Counted from the stretch's first letter, positions 18,313 through 26,852 are shown. The stretch: 64,000 bases of DNA from Marimonas lutisalis (GCF_005434965.1 NZ_SKCI01000001.1:1324952-1388951), one strand, 5' to 3'. The notes: a model not told the origin generated them from the letters alone. A program made the numbers and translations.

Positions 18313-19032
18313 ATGTCTCACGAACATATCGCCTCGGCCTTCGACCGCGATCTCGAAACCGTTCAGGCGCAGATCATGAAAATGGGCGGGATGGTCGAAA
18401 AGGCGATCCTTGACGCCGCCGACTGCCTGGCCAATCGGGATGAGGAGCAGGCCGAACAGGTCCGCGCCGGCGATCGCGCCATCGACGATCTCGAGGAACT
18501 GATCAATGACGAGGCCGCCCGCATCATCGCGCTGCGCGCGCCCACCGCGATCGACCTGCGGCTGATCCTGTCGGTGATGAAAATCGCTGGCAACCTCGAA
18601 CGCATCGGTGACTATGCCAAGAACATGGCCAAGCGCACCAGCGTGCTGGTCCAGATGACACCGATCGAAGAGGCGAACGTCTCGCTCAAGCGCATGTCGC
18701 GCGACGTGCAGCTGATGCTCAAGGATGCGCTCGATGCCTATATCCGGCGCGACGCAGAACTGGCCATGGATGTCATTCACCGCGATCGTGACATCGACCA
18801 GCTCTACAATGCGCTCTTCCGCGAATTCATCACTTTCATGATGGAAGACCCGCGTAACATCACCCCCTGCATGCACCTGCATTTCATCGCCAAGAACACC
18901 GAACGCATGGGCGATCATGTCACCGCCATCGCCGAGCAGGTTGTCTATCTTGTAACGGGCGAAATCCCGGACGAAGACCGGAAAAAACTCGACCTCACTT
19001 CGATTGACGCGTCGATCACCGAAGAGGACTGA
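18313..19032 (+). CDS. phoU: Phosphate signalling protein PhoU
   Basis: A 239-residue cytoplasmic protein made of two three-helix PhoU repeats. Each repeat carries the metal-binding E/DxxxD pattern (DRAIDDLEELINDE near 58; DRDIDQLYNALFREF near 157) and the phrase NLERIGDYAKNMAKR or TERMGDHVTAIAEQ. AAGGAG precedes the start. PhoU links the PstSCAB transporter to PhoR and damps the Pho response when phosphate is plentiful. Confidence 0.94.
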   Translation: MSHEHIASAFDRDLETVQAQIMKMGGMVEKAILDAADCLANRDEEQAEQVRAGDRAIDDLEELINDEAARIIALRAPTAIDLRLILSVMKIAGNLERIGDYAKNMAKRTSVLVQMTPIEEANVSLKRMSRDVQLMLKDALDAYIRRDAELAMDVIHRDRDIDQLYNALFREFITFMMEDPRNITPCMHLHFIAKNTERMGDHVTAIAEQVVYLVTGEIPDEDRKKLDLTSIDASITEED

Positions 19033-19036
19033 TCCC

Positions 19037-19726
19037 ATGTCGTCCGAACAGCCCACCGTGCTTCTGGTCGAGGATGAACCGGCCCAGCGCGAGGTGCTGG
19101 CCTACAATCTCGAGGCCGAAGGCTTTCGCGTGGCCCGCGCCGGTGACGGCGAAGAGGCGATCATGATGGTCGAAGAGGAGCAGCCAGACATCATCCTGCT
19201 CGACTGGATGCTGCCGAACCTTTCCGGCATCGAAGTCTGCCGGCGTCTCAAGATGCGCCCGGAGACCCGGCAGGTGCCGGTGATCATGATCTCGGCCCGA
19301 TCCGAAGAGGTCGACCGCGTGCGCGGACTGGAAACCGGCGCCGATGACTATGTCGTCAAACCCTACTCGGTGGTCGAGTTGATGGCCCGGGTGCGCACAC
19401 AGCTGCGGCGCGTGCGCCCCTCGACCGTGGGCGAGCGGCTCGAATACCAGGACATCGTGCTCGACAGCGAAACCCACCGTGTGACCCGCGACGGCAAAGA
19501 GCTCAAGCTCGGCCCGACCGAGTTCCGGCTGCTGTCCACGTTCATGGAAAAGCCGGGCCGGGTCTGGAGCCGCGAACAGCTGCTCGACAGGGTCTGGGGG
19601 CGCGACATCTATGTCGACACCCGCACTGTCGACGTGCATGTCGGGCGCCTGCGCAAGGCGCTGACCCGTCATGGCGGATCCGATCCCGTGCGCACCGTCC
19701 GCGGCGCCGGCTACGCCCTGGGCTAG
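19037..19726 (+). CDS. phoB: Phosphate regulon response regulator PhoB
   Basis: A 229-residue OmpR-type response regulator. The receiver domain (1-120) has the acidic pair in VEDEPAQR, the phospho-acceptor Asp in ILLDWMLPN, and Lys in ADDYVVKPYS. The C-terminal winged helix carries LGPTEFRLLSTFMEKPGRVW and YVDTRTVDVHVGRLRKAL. The ATG at 19037 lies four bases after the phoU stop. It binds Pho boxes such as the one before pstS. Confidence 0.94.
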   Translation: MSSEQPTVLLVEDEPAQREVLAYNLEAEGFRVARAGDGEEAIMMVEEEQPDIILLDWMLPNLSGIEVCRRLKMRPETRQVPVIMISARSEEVDRVRGLETGADDYVVKPYSVVELMARVRTQLRRVRPSTVGERLEYQDIVLDSETHRVTRDGKELKLGPTEFRLLSTFMEKPGRVWSREQLLDRVWGRDIYVDTRTVDVHVGRLRKALTRHGGSDPVRTVRGAGYALG

Positions 19727-19767
19727 GGCAGGGGGCGTGCGCCCGGTTAACCCTTCTGACGGGTCGT

Positions 19768-19850
19768 CGATTAACGGATTGCCCGGCAGCCGGATGTCAG
19801 CCGGGGGGTGCACGCATGTCACCCCCTGTTGGACGGCGACGGATTAACGT
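19768..19850 (+). repeat. Dispersed intergenic element, copy A
   Basis: An 83-bp intergenic block between phoB and the LysR gene. Its core TTGCCCGGCAGCCGGATGTC continuing AGCCGG (26 bp) is identical to copy B at 25590-25690 read on the other strand, followed by GGTGCACGCA and TCACCCCC in the same order. It contains an inverted repeat GGGGGTG...CACCCCC and is bordered on each side by GATTAAC. This is not coding. The exact outer limits are my estimate from where the similarity fades. Confidence 0.7.
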
Positions 19851-19886
19851 CAACGATTGGAATTAACCATTCCGTGCAGGCATGGA

Positions 19887-20795
19887 TCACCGTGGCAGCA
19901 TATCCTCGGCCTCGATCTCGTCGGCCAGCCAGTCGCGGAAATGACGCAGGGCCGGGTCGCTTGACTTGTCCTCGGGCCATGTCAGCCAATAGGCGCCGCG
20001 ACTTTCAATGGGGTCGCCGAAGACCACTTTCAATCGCCTTTCGGCCAGTTCCTGGCGGATCAGATAGTCCGGCAGCAACGCCACTCCCAACCCATGCAGA
20101 ACGGCCTGGATCATCGTCGTGAACTGGTCGTAATAGGTGCCGGTCACATGTGGCGTCGGCAGGTCATGCGCTGCAAACCATTCCGCCCAGGCCCTTGGCC
20201 GCGTCTGGATATGCAAGAGCGGCAGACGCAGTAAATCCTGCGGGCTATTGATTGCCTGATCCGCGATCAGGCCGGGCAGGGCGACGGGCACCACATGCTC
20301 GCGGGCGAGCAGCATGCGCTCGGTTCCCGGCCAGGTTCCTTCGCTGAAAACTATTGCCGCATCAAAGGGTTCCGAGGCAAAATTGAACTGCTCGAGCCGT
20401 GTTGTCATGTTGATCGTAATCTCGGGATGCGCGCTGGCGAACCGTGGAAGGCGTGGCACCAGCCAGCGCATGCCGAAACTGGGCAGGATGGCCAGGTTGA
20501 CAGCGCCGCCGCCAATATCCGTCTGCAGCCGCAGCGAGGCCTGCGCGATCTGCTGCAGTGCGCCGCGCACGTCCGAGGCATAACGCGCGCCTGCCGGCGT
20601 CAGGCCCAGCCGCTTGCGCGAGCGGTTGAGAAGCGGCACACCGAGCTGCGCTTCGAGCGCCTGCAACTGGCGCGACACGGCGCTTTGCGTCAGCGCGAGC
20701 TCCTCGGCCGCTGCCGTCGCGCTGCCCAGGCGCTCGACGGCTTCAAGGGCCTGCAGGGCAGGGACCGAGGGCAGGAACCGGCGCGGGGCGATCAT
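19887..20795 (-). CDS. LysR-family transcriptional regulator (GcvA-like), divergent from glutaryl-CoA dehydrogenase
   Basis: A 302-residue regulator. The N-terminal winged helix-turn-helix (about 8-65) has LGSATAAAEELALTQSAVSRQLQALEAQLG written here in two parts as LGSATAAAEELALTQ and SAVSRQLQALEAQLG. The C-terminal effector domain follows from residue about 95. GAGGA lies ten bases before the ATG at 20795. It is transcribed away from gcdH across a 103-bp gap holding a GATAA-N6-TTATC inverted repeat, so it probably controls gcdH and itself. The effector may be a glutarate or lysine-degradation intermediate, which is inference. Confidence 0.88.
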   Translation of the reverse strand: MIAPRRFLPSVPALQALEAVERLGSATAAAEELALTQSAVSRQLQALEAQLGVPLLNRSRKRLGLTPAGARYASDVRGALQQIAQASLRLQTDIGGGAVNLAILPSFGMRWLVPRLPRFASAHPEITINMTTRLEQFNFASEPFDAAIVFSEGTWPGTERMLLAREHVVPVALPGLIADQAINSPQDLLRLPLLHIQTRPRAWAEWFAAHDLPTPHVTGTYYDQFTTMIQAVLHGLGVALLPDYLIRQELAERRLKVVFGDPIESRGAYWLTWPEDKSSDPALRHFRDWLADEIEAEDMLPR

Positions 20796-20820
20796 GTATT
20801 CCAATTCCTCATGAAACCAT

Positions 20821-20843
20821 GCAGATAAGTCGATTTATCATGC
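20821..20843. promoter_or_regulatory. Candidate LysR-type operator between the LysR gene and gcdH
   Basis: An inverted repeat GATAA-(6 nt)-TTATC, flanked by GCA on the left and TGC on the right, in the divergent intergenic region. It fits the general T-N11-A dyad layout of LysR-family sites. No binding data; assignment is by position and symmetry. Confidence 0.4.
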
Positions 20844-20898
20844 GGAAAACGCAAGGTAAACTACCGCGCGACACACCCCTCAACCGGAGTCCGAAAAA

Positions 20899-22119
20899 AT
20901 GCTTGATAAACCGACACTTCGCGCCAAGGACGCGCCCGATCTGGGCCTATTCAACTGGGAAGACGCCTTCCGCCTCGAGGACCAGCTCACCGAAGAAGAG
21001 CGCATGATCCGCGACAGCGCCCAAGCCTACGCGCAGGAAAAACTCCTGCCGCGTGTGACCAAGGCCTTCGAGAGCGAGGAAACCGATCCCGAAATCTTCC
21101 GTGAAATGGGGGAAATGGGGCTCCTGGGGGTCACCACGCCGGAAGAATATGGTGGGTTGTCCGCGGGTTACGTGACTTACGGTCTCGTCGCGCGCGAAGT
21201 CGAGCGCATCGACTCCGGCTATCGCTCGATGATGAGCGTGCAAAGCTCGCTGGTGATGTATCCGATCTATGCCTACGGCTCGGAAGAGCAGCGGCAGAAG
21301 TACCTGCCCAAGCTCGCCTCGGGTGAATGGATCGGCTGTTTTGGCCTGACGGAACCCGATGCGGGCTCGGACCCGGCTGGCATGAAGACGCGCGCCGAGA
21401 AGACCGATGGCGGCTATCGGATCACTGGCTCGAAAATGTGGATTTCGAACGCACCTATCGCCGATGTATTCGTGGTCTGGGCGAAATCCGACGCTCATGG
21501 CGGCAAAATCCGCGGCTTCGTGCTTGAAAAGGGCATGAAAGGCCTGAGCGCGCCCAAGATCATGAACAAGATGAGCCTGCGTGCCTCGATCACCGGCGAA
21601 ATCGTCATGGATGGCGTCGAGGTGGGCGAGGAGGCATTGCTGCCGAATGTCGAAGGGCTCAAAGGGCCGTTCGGCTGCCTGAACCGTGCGCGTTACGGCA
21701 TCAGCTGGGGCGCGCTTGGCGCGGCCGAGTTCTGCTGGCACGCTGCGCGGCAGTACGGGCTGGACCGGCATCAGTTCAAGCGTCCGCTCGCGCAGACGCA
21801 GTTGTTCCAGAAGAAGCTGGCGGACATGCAGACCGAAATTGCGCTTGGCCTTCAGGCCAGCCTGCGGGTCGGCCGGCTGATGGACGAGGCCAATGCGGCG
21901 CCCGAGATGATTTCGATCGTGAAGCGCAACAACGTCGGCAAGGCGCTTGATATCGCGCGCATGGCACGTGACATGCATGGCGGCAATGGCATCAGCCTAG
22001 AGTTTCACGTGATAAGGCACATGATCAACCTTGAGACCGTGAATACCTATGAAGGCACGCATGATGTTCACGCCTTGATCCTGGGCCGTGCGCAAACCGG
22101 CTTGCAGGCCTTCTTTTGA
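20899..22119 (+). CDS. gcdH: Glutaryl-CoA dehydrogenase
   Basis: A 406-residue acyl-CoA dehydrogenase that oxidises and decarboxylates glutaryl-CoA to crotonyl-CoA, using FAD and electron-transfer flavoprotein, in lysine and tryptophan breakdown. The FAD-binding [32 protein letters not shown], and the C-terminal [17 protein letters not shown] with catalytic Glu385 are all typical of GCDH rather than other acyl-CoA dehydrogenases. Length is normal for the bacterial enzyme. It is divergent from a LysR regulator, the usual arrangement in proteobacteria. Confidence 0.93.
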   Translation: MLDKPTLRAKDAPDLGLFNWEDAFRLEDQLTEEERMIRDSAQAYAQEKLLPRVTKAFESEETDPEIFREMGEMGLLGVTTPEEYGGLSAGYVTYGLVAREVERIDSGYRSMMSVQSSLVMYPIYAYGSEEQRQKYLPKLASGEWIGCFGLTEPDAGSDPAGMKTRAEKTDGGYRITGSKMWISNAPIADVFVVWAKSDAHGGKIRGFVLEKGMKGLSAPKIMNKMSLRASITGEIVMDGVEVGEEALLPNVEGLKGPFGCLNRARYGISWGALGAAEFCWHAARQYGLDRHQFKRPLAQTQLFQKKLADMQTEIALGLQASLRVGRLMDEANAAPEMISIVKRNNVGKALDIARMARDMHGGNGISLEFHVIRHMINLETVNTYEGTHDVHALILGRAQTGLQAFF

Positions 22120-22434
22120 GGGGGATTGCTTTCGGGAGGGGTCTTGTGCCTCTCCCGGTTCCCATGTCTGTAAGGCGCATAATCAGTATTATGTTAACAA
22201 AAGATCGCCATACAAGGCGATCCAAAACTAAATGGGTAAAGACTGTATTGCCGTTGCGTTCCGCGCGCTTCAAACGGCCTGCCTGACACTCGACTCCAAT
22301 TTGGAAATTCGGTTAACTCGTGTTCACGATTTCGACGGACGCCTCTGCTTTTGTGTTTTGTAGGATCACGGCCCTGATCTGGACGAGTATCTTGTGATGG
22401 CATGAACGTCCCGACACATACTGGAGACGGCTGA
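22120..22434. other. Intergenic region (315 bp) between gcdH and the LuxR gene
   Basis: This stretch is visibly more AT-rich than its surroundings. It holds an imperfect hairpin soon after gcdH (CGGGAG...CTCCCG, 22133-22157, no T-run) and a perfect one at 22203-22222 (GATCGCC-6 nt-GGCGATC). No open reading frame with a credible ribosome site and no clear lux-box palindrome was seen. It presumably carries the promoter of the LuxR gene. Confidence 0.5.
22203..22222. promoter_or_regulatory. Perfect 7-bp inverted repeat upstream of the LuxR-type gene
   Basis: GATCGCC and GGCGATC separated by a 6-nt loop, about 210 bp before the LuxR start. It could be a protein-binding dyad or an RNA hairpin; flanking A-rich sequence (ACAAAA before, CAAAAC after) gives no T-run for termination on either strand. 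Confidence 0.35.
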
Positions 22435-23190
22435 ATGAGTGTGATTGCATATCTCGAGGAGTTGACGAATGCCCCGTCGACAGAAGTGCTTTGGGGTCTG
22501 CATTGCCGGAAAATGGCTGAGTACGGGTTCACGCGGGTGTTTTACGGATTCACCAACTACCGTCTGGGCAAGTCGCTGGGTGACCCGGAAGACTTCGTCA
22601 TTCTGACCAACCACAAGAAAGAATACACCGACTGGTTCCTTGGGCAGTCGATGTACTTTCATGCGCCTATGGTCAAATGGTCGCTTGAAAATGAAGGCGT
22701 GGCCAGCTGGCGCATGATCGCGGACATGGCGCGTAGCGGTCTTCTGACCGAAAGCGAGATGAAAGTCGTTGAATTCAATGCAAAAATGAAGGTCACCGCG
22801 GGCTACACGATCAGTTTCAAATCCGTCTCTCCGCGATCGAAGGGGGCGATCGCTCTTACGGGGCACGAGGACATGAGCCAGGACGAAGTCGATGCCGTCT
22901 GGGCCGAACATGGAACGGATCTGATCGTGATGAACAACGTCGTGCATCTCAAGATCCTCTCCCTGCCCTATTCGAGCCCTGCACGAGGTTTGACCAAACG
23001 TCAGCTCGAGGCTTTGCATTGGGTCGGCGATGGAAAGACCACCGCAGATATCGCCATTCTCATGGGGTTGACGCCCGCAACGGTCGAAAAACACCTGCGC
23101 TTGGCGCGCGAGGTTCTGAATGTCGAGACGACGGCCCAGGCGGTGCTGAAGGCCGCGCTTCAGAATCAGATGTTCGTTGTCGAATACTGA
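22435..23190 (+). CDS. LuxR-family regulator with autoinducer-binding-type domain (solo, no adjacent luxI)
   Basis: A 251-residue regulator. Residues about 15-170 form an autoinducer-binding-like domain (Tyr64, Trp67, Tyr74, Trp92 at expected places) and 185-248 a GerE/LuxR helix-turn-helix (GLTKRQLEALHWVGDGKTTA, then MGLTPATVEKHLRLAREVL). Where most acyl-homoserine-lactone receptors have Asp-Pro, this protein reads Ala77-Pro78, so its ligand preference may be altered. GGAG lies nine bases before the ATG. No luxI homologue is in the window, so it is a solo or is partnered elsewhere. Confidence 0.85.
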   Translation: MSVIAYLEELTNAPSTEVLWGLHCRKMAEYGFTRVFYGFTNYRLGKSLGDPEDFVILTNHKKEYTDWFLGQSMYFHAPMVKWSLENEGVASWRMIADMARSGLLTESEMKVVEFNAKMKVTAGYTISFKSVSPRSKGAIALTGHEDMSQDEVDAVWAEHGTDLIVMNNVVHLKILSLPYSSPARGLTKRQLEALHWVGDGKTTADIAILMGLTPATVEKHLRLAREVLNVETTAQAVLKAALQNQMFVVEY

Positions 23191-23379
23191 CAGAAGCCCG
23201 CTTCCCTGCTCTCGATTTCGCTGAAAAATTGATCATCTGGTCCACTTTGGCGATTTAGTCAGGAATTTATCGTCCTTGCGATCCGAAAATTAGCCCTATT
23301 TTCAAGTGGTTGGGATGCAGCAATGGCGAGGACCCTCGCAAGGTAAGGATTCCCTTACTTTTGTGTGACGCGCGTCACT

Positions 23380-23606
23380 GGCAGATTGAACATGTTCCGT
23401 GAGTGGTGGCTTAGAGCCTTGGAACAAACAGAACGAACCCTTGAGATTTCGAGGCTCTTTGTTCTGCCGGAGCAATCCGGGGTCGGTCTGAAAGCTTATT
23501 CCTCGGCTGGAGGACCGACACTTGACCCGTCCCATCTCATCCCCATTTGCCGGGGCGGGATCAAAAAATAAACGGTGCCATCCGCGAGGATGGCACCGTT
23601 TTTTTC
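23380..23606 (+). ncRNA. Candidate structured transcript ending in a strong terminator
   Basis: A region without a convincing gene that contains consecutive inverted repeats: CAGAAC (23429) with GTTCTG (23461) enclosing CCTTGA-GATT-TCGAGG; GTCGGTC (23482) with GACCGAC (23513); then the terminator at 23571-23600. An alternative pairing AGAGCCT (23413) with AGGCTCT (23452) also exists. A 59-codon frame (23392-23571) ends just before the terminator but has no ribosome site. It could be an sRNA or the 3' untranslated tail of the LuxR mRNA. The 5' end is a guess. Confidence 0.3.
23571..23600. terminator. Bidirectional rho-independent terminator downstream of tsf
   Basis: A perfect 13-bp stem AACGGTGCCATCC/GGATGGCACCGTT with a GCGA loop. 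It is followed by T6 on the plus strand and by TATTTTTTG on the minus strand. It ends the rpsB-tsf operon and any plus-strand transcript arriving from the LuxR side. Confidence 0.92.
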
Positions 23607-23652
23607 TTTTCCACAGAGTGCCTTACGGATCACTCTTGGTGTAGGCTGGAAG

Positions 23653-24528
23653 TTATCCTTGCGCCGCTTTTGCGACCTCGGCCGCAAAATCTTCCTGCTT
23701 TTTCTCGATGCCTTCGCCGACTTCGAGGCGGACGAAACCGGTGATTTCTGCGCCGGCTTCCTCGGCGGCCTTGGCCACGGTCAGGTCGGGGTTGACCACG
23801 AACTGCTGGCCAAGAAGCGTAACCTCGGCCATGAATTTCTTCATCCGGCCTTCGATCATCTTTTCGATCACGTTGTCGGGCTTGCCCGATTCCTTGGCGA
23901 TGTCGATCTGGACCTGGCGCTCTTTTTCGACCACGGCGGGATCAAGATCATCCGACGAAAGCGACTGCGGGTTCACGGCTGCGATGTGCATCGCGACCTG
24001 CTTGCCAAAGCCTTCGTCCCCGCCCTTCATTGCGACCAGAACGCCGATCTTGCCCATGCCGGGGGCTGCAGCGTTGTGCACGTAGGACACGACGCTGTCG
24101 CCTTCCACGGATGCCATGCGGCGCAGCGTCATGTTCTCGCCGATCTTGGCGATCGCATCGGTCACGGCGGTTTCCACCGGCTTGCCGCCCAGGTCGGCCA
24201 CTTTCAGCGCCTCGATGTCTGCGGCGCCCAGGGCGGCTTCTGCGATGCCCGAGACGAGGTTCTGGAACTCTTCGTTCTTTGCCACGAAGTCGGTTTCGGA
24301 ATTCAGCTCGACCGCGACGCCCTTGCCGCCGTTCACGGCAACGCCGATCAGGCCCTCGGCCGCGGTGCGGCCCGATTTCTTGGCGGCTTTCGCCAGGCCC
24401 TTGGTGCGCAGCCAGTCAACGGCCGCCTCCATGTCACCATCGGTTTCGGTCAGCGCTTTCTTCGCGTCCATCATGCCTGCGCCAGTGCTGTCGCGCAGTT
24501 CCTTTACCATTGCTGCTGTGATCGCCAT
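23653..24528 (-). CDS. tsf: Translation elongation factor Ts
   Basis: A 291-residue guanine-nucleotide exchange factor for EF-Tu. It starts [20 protein letters not shown] with the conserved DAKKAL block and carries the core [11 protein letters not shown] motif. The ATG at 24528 has GGAGA ten bases upstream; an in-frame upstream extension of 22 basic residues is not typical of the family. It follows rpsB by 84 bp and ends before a strong terminator, so rpsB-tsf is an operon as in most bacteria. Confidence 0.96.
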   Translation of the reverse strand: MAITAAMVKELRDSTGAGMMDAKKALTETDGDMEAAVDWLRTKGLAKAAKKSGRTAAEGLIGVAVNGGKGVAVELNSETDFVAKNEEFQNLVSGIAEAALGAADIEALKVADLGGKPVETAVTDAIAKIGENMTLRRMASVEGDSVVSYVHNAAAPGMGKIGVLVAMKGGDEGFGKQVAMHIAAVNPQSLSSDDLDPAVVEKERQVQIDIAKESGKPDNVIEKMIEGRMKKFMAEVTLLGQQFVVNPDLTVAKAAEEAGAEITGFVRLEVGEGIEKKQEDFAAEVAKAAQG

Positions 24529-24612
24529 GTCAGGCTCTCCTGAAAAGATTTCGAATTGATTATTGTTGCGGGCGCGCCTCTTGCACGCCCGCATGTCACC
24601 TGCGTGACAGGA

Positions 24613-25422
24613 TCAGGCGTCCTTGGCTTCGCCTGCGTCCGGTGCGGCTTCGGCTTCTGCCGGGGCCTCTTCGGCGACGGCTTCCTCGGCAGGCGCTTCG
24701 GCGAGTTCGCCCACATCGACGCCGGCGGCGCCCAGTTGCGCCTGCATGCCGTCAAGGGCTGCGCGCGCGGCGAGGTCGCAGTAAAGCGAGATGGCGCGGG
24801 CGGCGTCGTCGTTGCCGGGGATGATGTAGTCGATGTCGTCGGGCGAGCAGTTGGTATCGACCACGGCGATAACCGGAATGCCGAGTTTCTTGGCTTCTGC
24901 CACGGCCAGCGCTTCTTTTTTCACGTCGATGACGAAGAGAAGATCGGGTACGCCGCCCATTTCGCGGATACCACCCAGCGAGGCCTGCAGTTTGGCCTGC
25001 TCACGCTCCATGCCCAGACGCTCTTTCTTGGTCAGGCCTTCGGCGCCTCCGGCGAGACGTTCGTCATATTCTTTCAGCCGGTTGATCGACTGCGAAACGG
25101 TTTGCCAGTTGGTCAGCGTGCCGCCCAGCCAGCGGTGGTTCATGTAGTACTGGGCGCTTTTTTCTGCAGCTTCCGCAATGGGTTGCTGGGCCTGGCGCTT
25201 GGTGCCGACGAAGAGGACGCGGCCGCCTTTGGCGACGGTTTCGCGCACGACGTTCAGCGCGGCGTCGAGCATCGGCACGGTTTGCGTCAGGTCGAGAATG
25301 TGGATGCCGTTGCGCGCGCCATAGATGAACTCGCCCATACGGGGGTTCCAACGCTGCGTCTGGTGGCCGAAGTGAACGCCTGCTTCCAGAAGCTGGCGCA
25401 TGGTGAACTCGGGAAGAGCCAT
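24613..25422 (-). CDS. rpsB: 30S ribosomal protein S2
   Basis: A 269-residue small-subunit protein. It begins [20 protein letters not shown] and contains [19 protein letters not shown] and [20 protein letters not shown]. The last roughly 35 residues are an acidic Ala/Glu-rich tail ([20 protein letters not shown]), longer than in E. coli but common in alphaproteobacteria. The ATG at 25422 is preceded by AAGGA; an extended upstream frame is not supported. It is led by a promoter at 25543-25571 and a leader of about 115 nt. Confidence 0.96.
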   Translation of the reverse strand: MALPEFTMRQLLEAGVHFGHQTQRWNPRMGEFIYGARNGIHILDLTQTVPMLDAALNVVRETVAKGGRVLFVGTKRQAQQPIAEAAEKSAQYYMNHRWLGGTLTNWQTVSQSINRLKEYDERLAGGAEGLTKKERLGMEREQAKLQASLGGIREMGGVPDLLFVIDVKKEALAVAEAKKLGIPVIAVVDTNCSPDDIDYIIPGNDDAARAISLYCDLAARAALDGMQAQLGAAGVDVGELAEAPAEEAVAEEAPAEAEAAPDAGEAKDA

Positions 25423-25542
25423 GTCCTTGTTTCCTTTCCGGTTTTCGCCTTGGCAAGGGGTGCAAAGCAGATGCTTCAACCGGTGGACAAATGGGGATGT
25501 CTCCCCCATTCACCCGCCCTTGCCTGCGGATTGAATAGCGGG

Positions 25543-25571
25543 CGTATAGAGGGGTTTTCGCGCCTTTGCAA
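25543..25571 (-). promoter_or_regulatory. Probable sigma70 promoter of rpsB-tsf
   Basis: On the minus strand TTGCAA, a 17-bp spacer, then TATACG. This is a near-consensus housekeeping promoter, placed so that the rpsB leader would be about 115 nt. No start-site data. Confidence 0.65.
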
Positions 25572-25589
25572 CCCCCCGCCCCGCATCAT

Positions 25590-25690
25590 CGGTTAACGCC
25601 GCCGAACCCCCGGAAAACGGGGGGTGATTTGCGTGCACCGTCCGGCTGACATCCGGCTGCCGGGCAAATCGGCGGAAGATTAACGCGGAT
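25590..25690 (-). repeat. Dispersed intergenic element, copy B (inverted relative to copy A)
   Basis: Read on the minus strand this block repeats the core of copy A: 26 identical bases, two mismatches, GGTGCACGCA, two mismatches, TCACCCCC. It carries an extra hairpin CCCCCGGAAAACGGGGG and is bordered by GATTAACG (25678 side) and GGTTAACG (25591 side). It lies between hupE-like and rpsB. Not coding. Confidence 0.7.
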
Positions 25691-25715
25691 TAGGTAAATG
25701 CACCGTGCGCAGCCC

Positions 25716-26852
25716 CTAGAGAAGCGTGCGTTCAACCACCCACCAGGCGCCGATGGCGGCGATAACCAGCGAGGCGGGAATGGAGATTGCGCGGCGATAC
25801 CAGTCGCGGTTGCGAAACCAGGCGCCGACCAGCAGGAAGGCGATCGCGATCACTGTCAGCTGGCCCAGCTCAACGCCCACGTTGAAGCCCAGAAGCGCGG
25901 GAATGAAGTGATCCTCGGGCAGACCAAACTCTTCGAGCACCGAGGCAAAGCCCAGACCGTGCAGCAACCCGAACCCGAAGACAATGAAGGGCCGCCAGGG
26001 GTTCATGTGATCGGTGAACACGTTCTCGATGGCGACATAGCAGATCGAGGCGGCGATCAGCGGCTCGACGATGCTGCCCGGCACCGTGACCCAGCCCAGA
26101 GCCCCCAGCGCCAGCGTCACGGTATGGGCCGCCGTGAAGGCGGTGACCTGCCACAGAAGCGGCCGGAGCCGCGCGGCAAGCAGGAAAAGCCCAAGCACGA
26201 AGAGGATATGATCGAGCCCCTTGGGCAGGATGTGGTCGAAGCCGATGGGGATATATTGGCCGAAGACGCCCCAGCCCGACATCTGGCTGCCGCCGGCGAT
26301 GGGAAACTCGGGGCTGAGCTCTCCGCCGCGGATGGTGCCGGTATACGGCTCTTCGGGGCCGTTCTGGCGCACCACCAGCGTGCCGTATTCCGCCGCCCAG
26401 CCGACCTGAAGCATCCGGGCCCCGTCGGGCAGCGACGCGGTGTAGATCAGCCGGGTCTGGCGCGCGACCTCGACATTGCCCGGGTCAAACACCTCCTGCC
26501 CCGAGAACAAGAGATCGAGGCGCGTGCCATCTGCCAGCACGCGGATGTTGCCGGTGATATTGTCGACGCCCGCGTTCAGGCGCGCAACCAGCGCCTGCGG
26601 GTCAAGCGCGCGTAGTTCATCGTAATCGGATGCATTCTCGGCGTCGTTGGTATCGTCCAGCCCCTGCAGGTCGACCCCGGCGAGCATCGCCTCGAGATTG
26701 GCGTCGAACTCCAGGTAGAGCCCGCCGTCACGGGTTTCGACGTTGAGGATCGAGGGAAACACTTCATGCGCGCGGGCCGGCAGGCTGAGCCATGCAAAAA
26801 CGCTTGCAACCAGCGCAAGGATCGTCAGGTTTGTGCCTATGCGCGCCTTCAT
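25716..26852 (-). CDS. HupE/UreJ-type membrane protein (putative nickel/cobalt permease)
   Basis: A 378-residue protein: signal peptide (about 1-28, ending ARA), a periplasmic domain of about 170 residues, then six or so membrane helices with His-rich motifs GFDHILPKGLDHILFVLG, FTAAHTVTLAL and LLHGLGFASVLEEFG. This is the HupE/UreJ_2 arrangement; relatives move Ni2+ or Co2+ for hydrogenase or urease, though neither enzyme is in the window. AGGAGA lies seven bases before the ATG. That ATG sits inside the 5' end of the divergent DUF4198 gene, an overlap of 14 bp. Confidence 0.82.
   Translation of the reverse strand: MKARIGTNLTILALVASVFAWLSLPARAHEVFPSILNVETRDGGLYLEFDANLEAMLAGVDLQGLDDTNDAENASDYDELRALDPQALVARLNAGVDNITGNIRVLADGTRLDLLFSGQEVFDPGNVEVARQTRLIYTASLPDGARMLQVGWAAEYGTLVVRQNGPEEPYTGTIRGGELSPEFPIAGGSQMSGWGVFGQYIPIGFDHILPKGLDHILFVLGLFLLAARLRPLLWQVTAFTAAHTVTLALGALGWVTVPGSIVEPLIAASICYVAIENVFTDHMNPWRPFIVFGFGLLHGLGFASVLEEFGLPEDHFIPALLGFNVGVELGQLTVIAIAFLLVGAWFRNRDWYRRAISIPASLVIAAIGAWWVVERTLL

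Noticed and set aside
19727-19886. CtrA-type TTAA-N7-TTAA site near the TTAAC motifs
   Set aside because: The TTAA words are not spaced by seven bases; they appear as borders of the dispersed element instead.
22120-22434. lux-box upstream of the LuxR-type gene
   Set aside because: No 18-20 bp palindrome resembling lux/tra boxes; only the 7-bp dyad is present.
23365-23571. 68-codon plus-strand frame ending just before the terminator
   Set aside because: No ribosome site at either possible start and no family features; kept only as a note within the candidate structured transcript.
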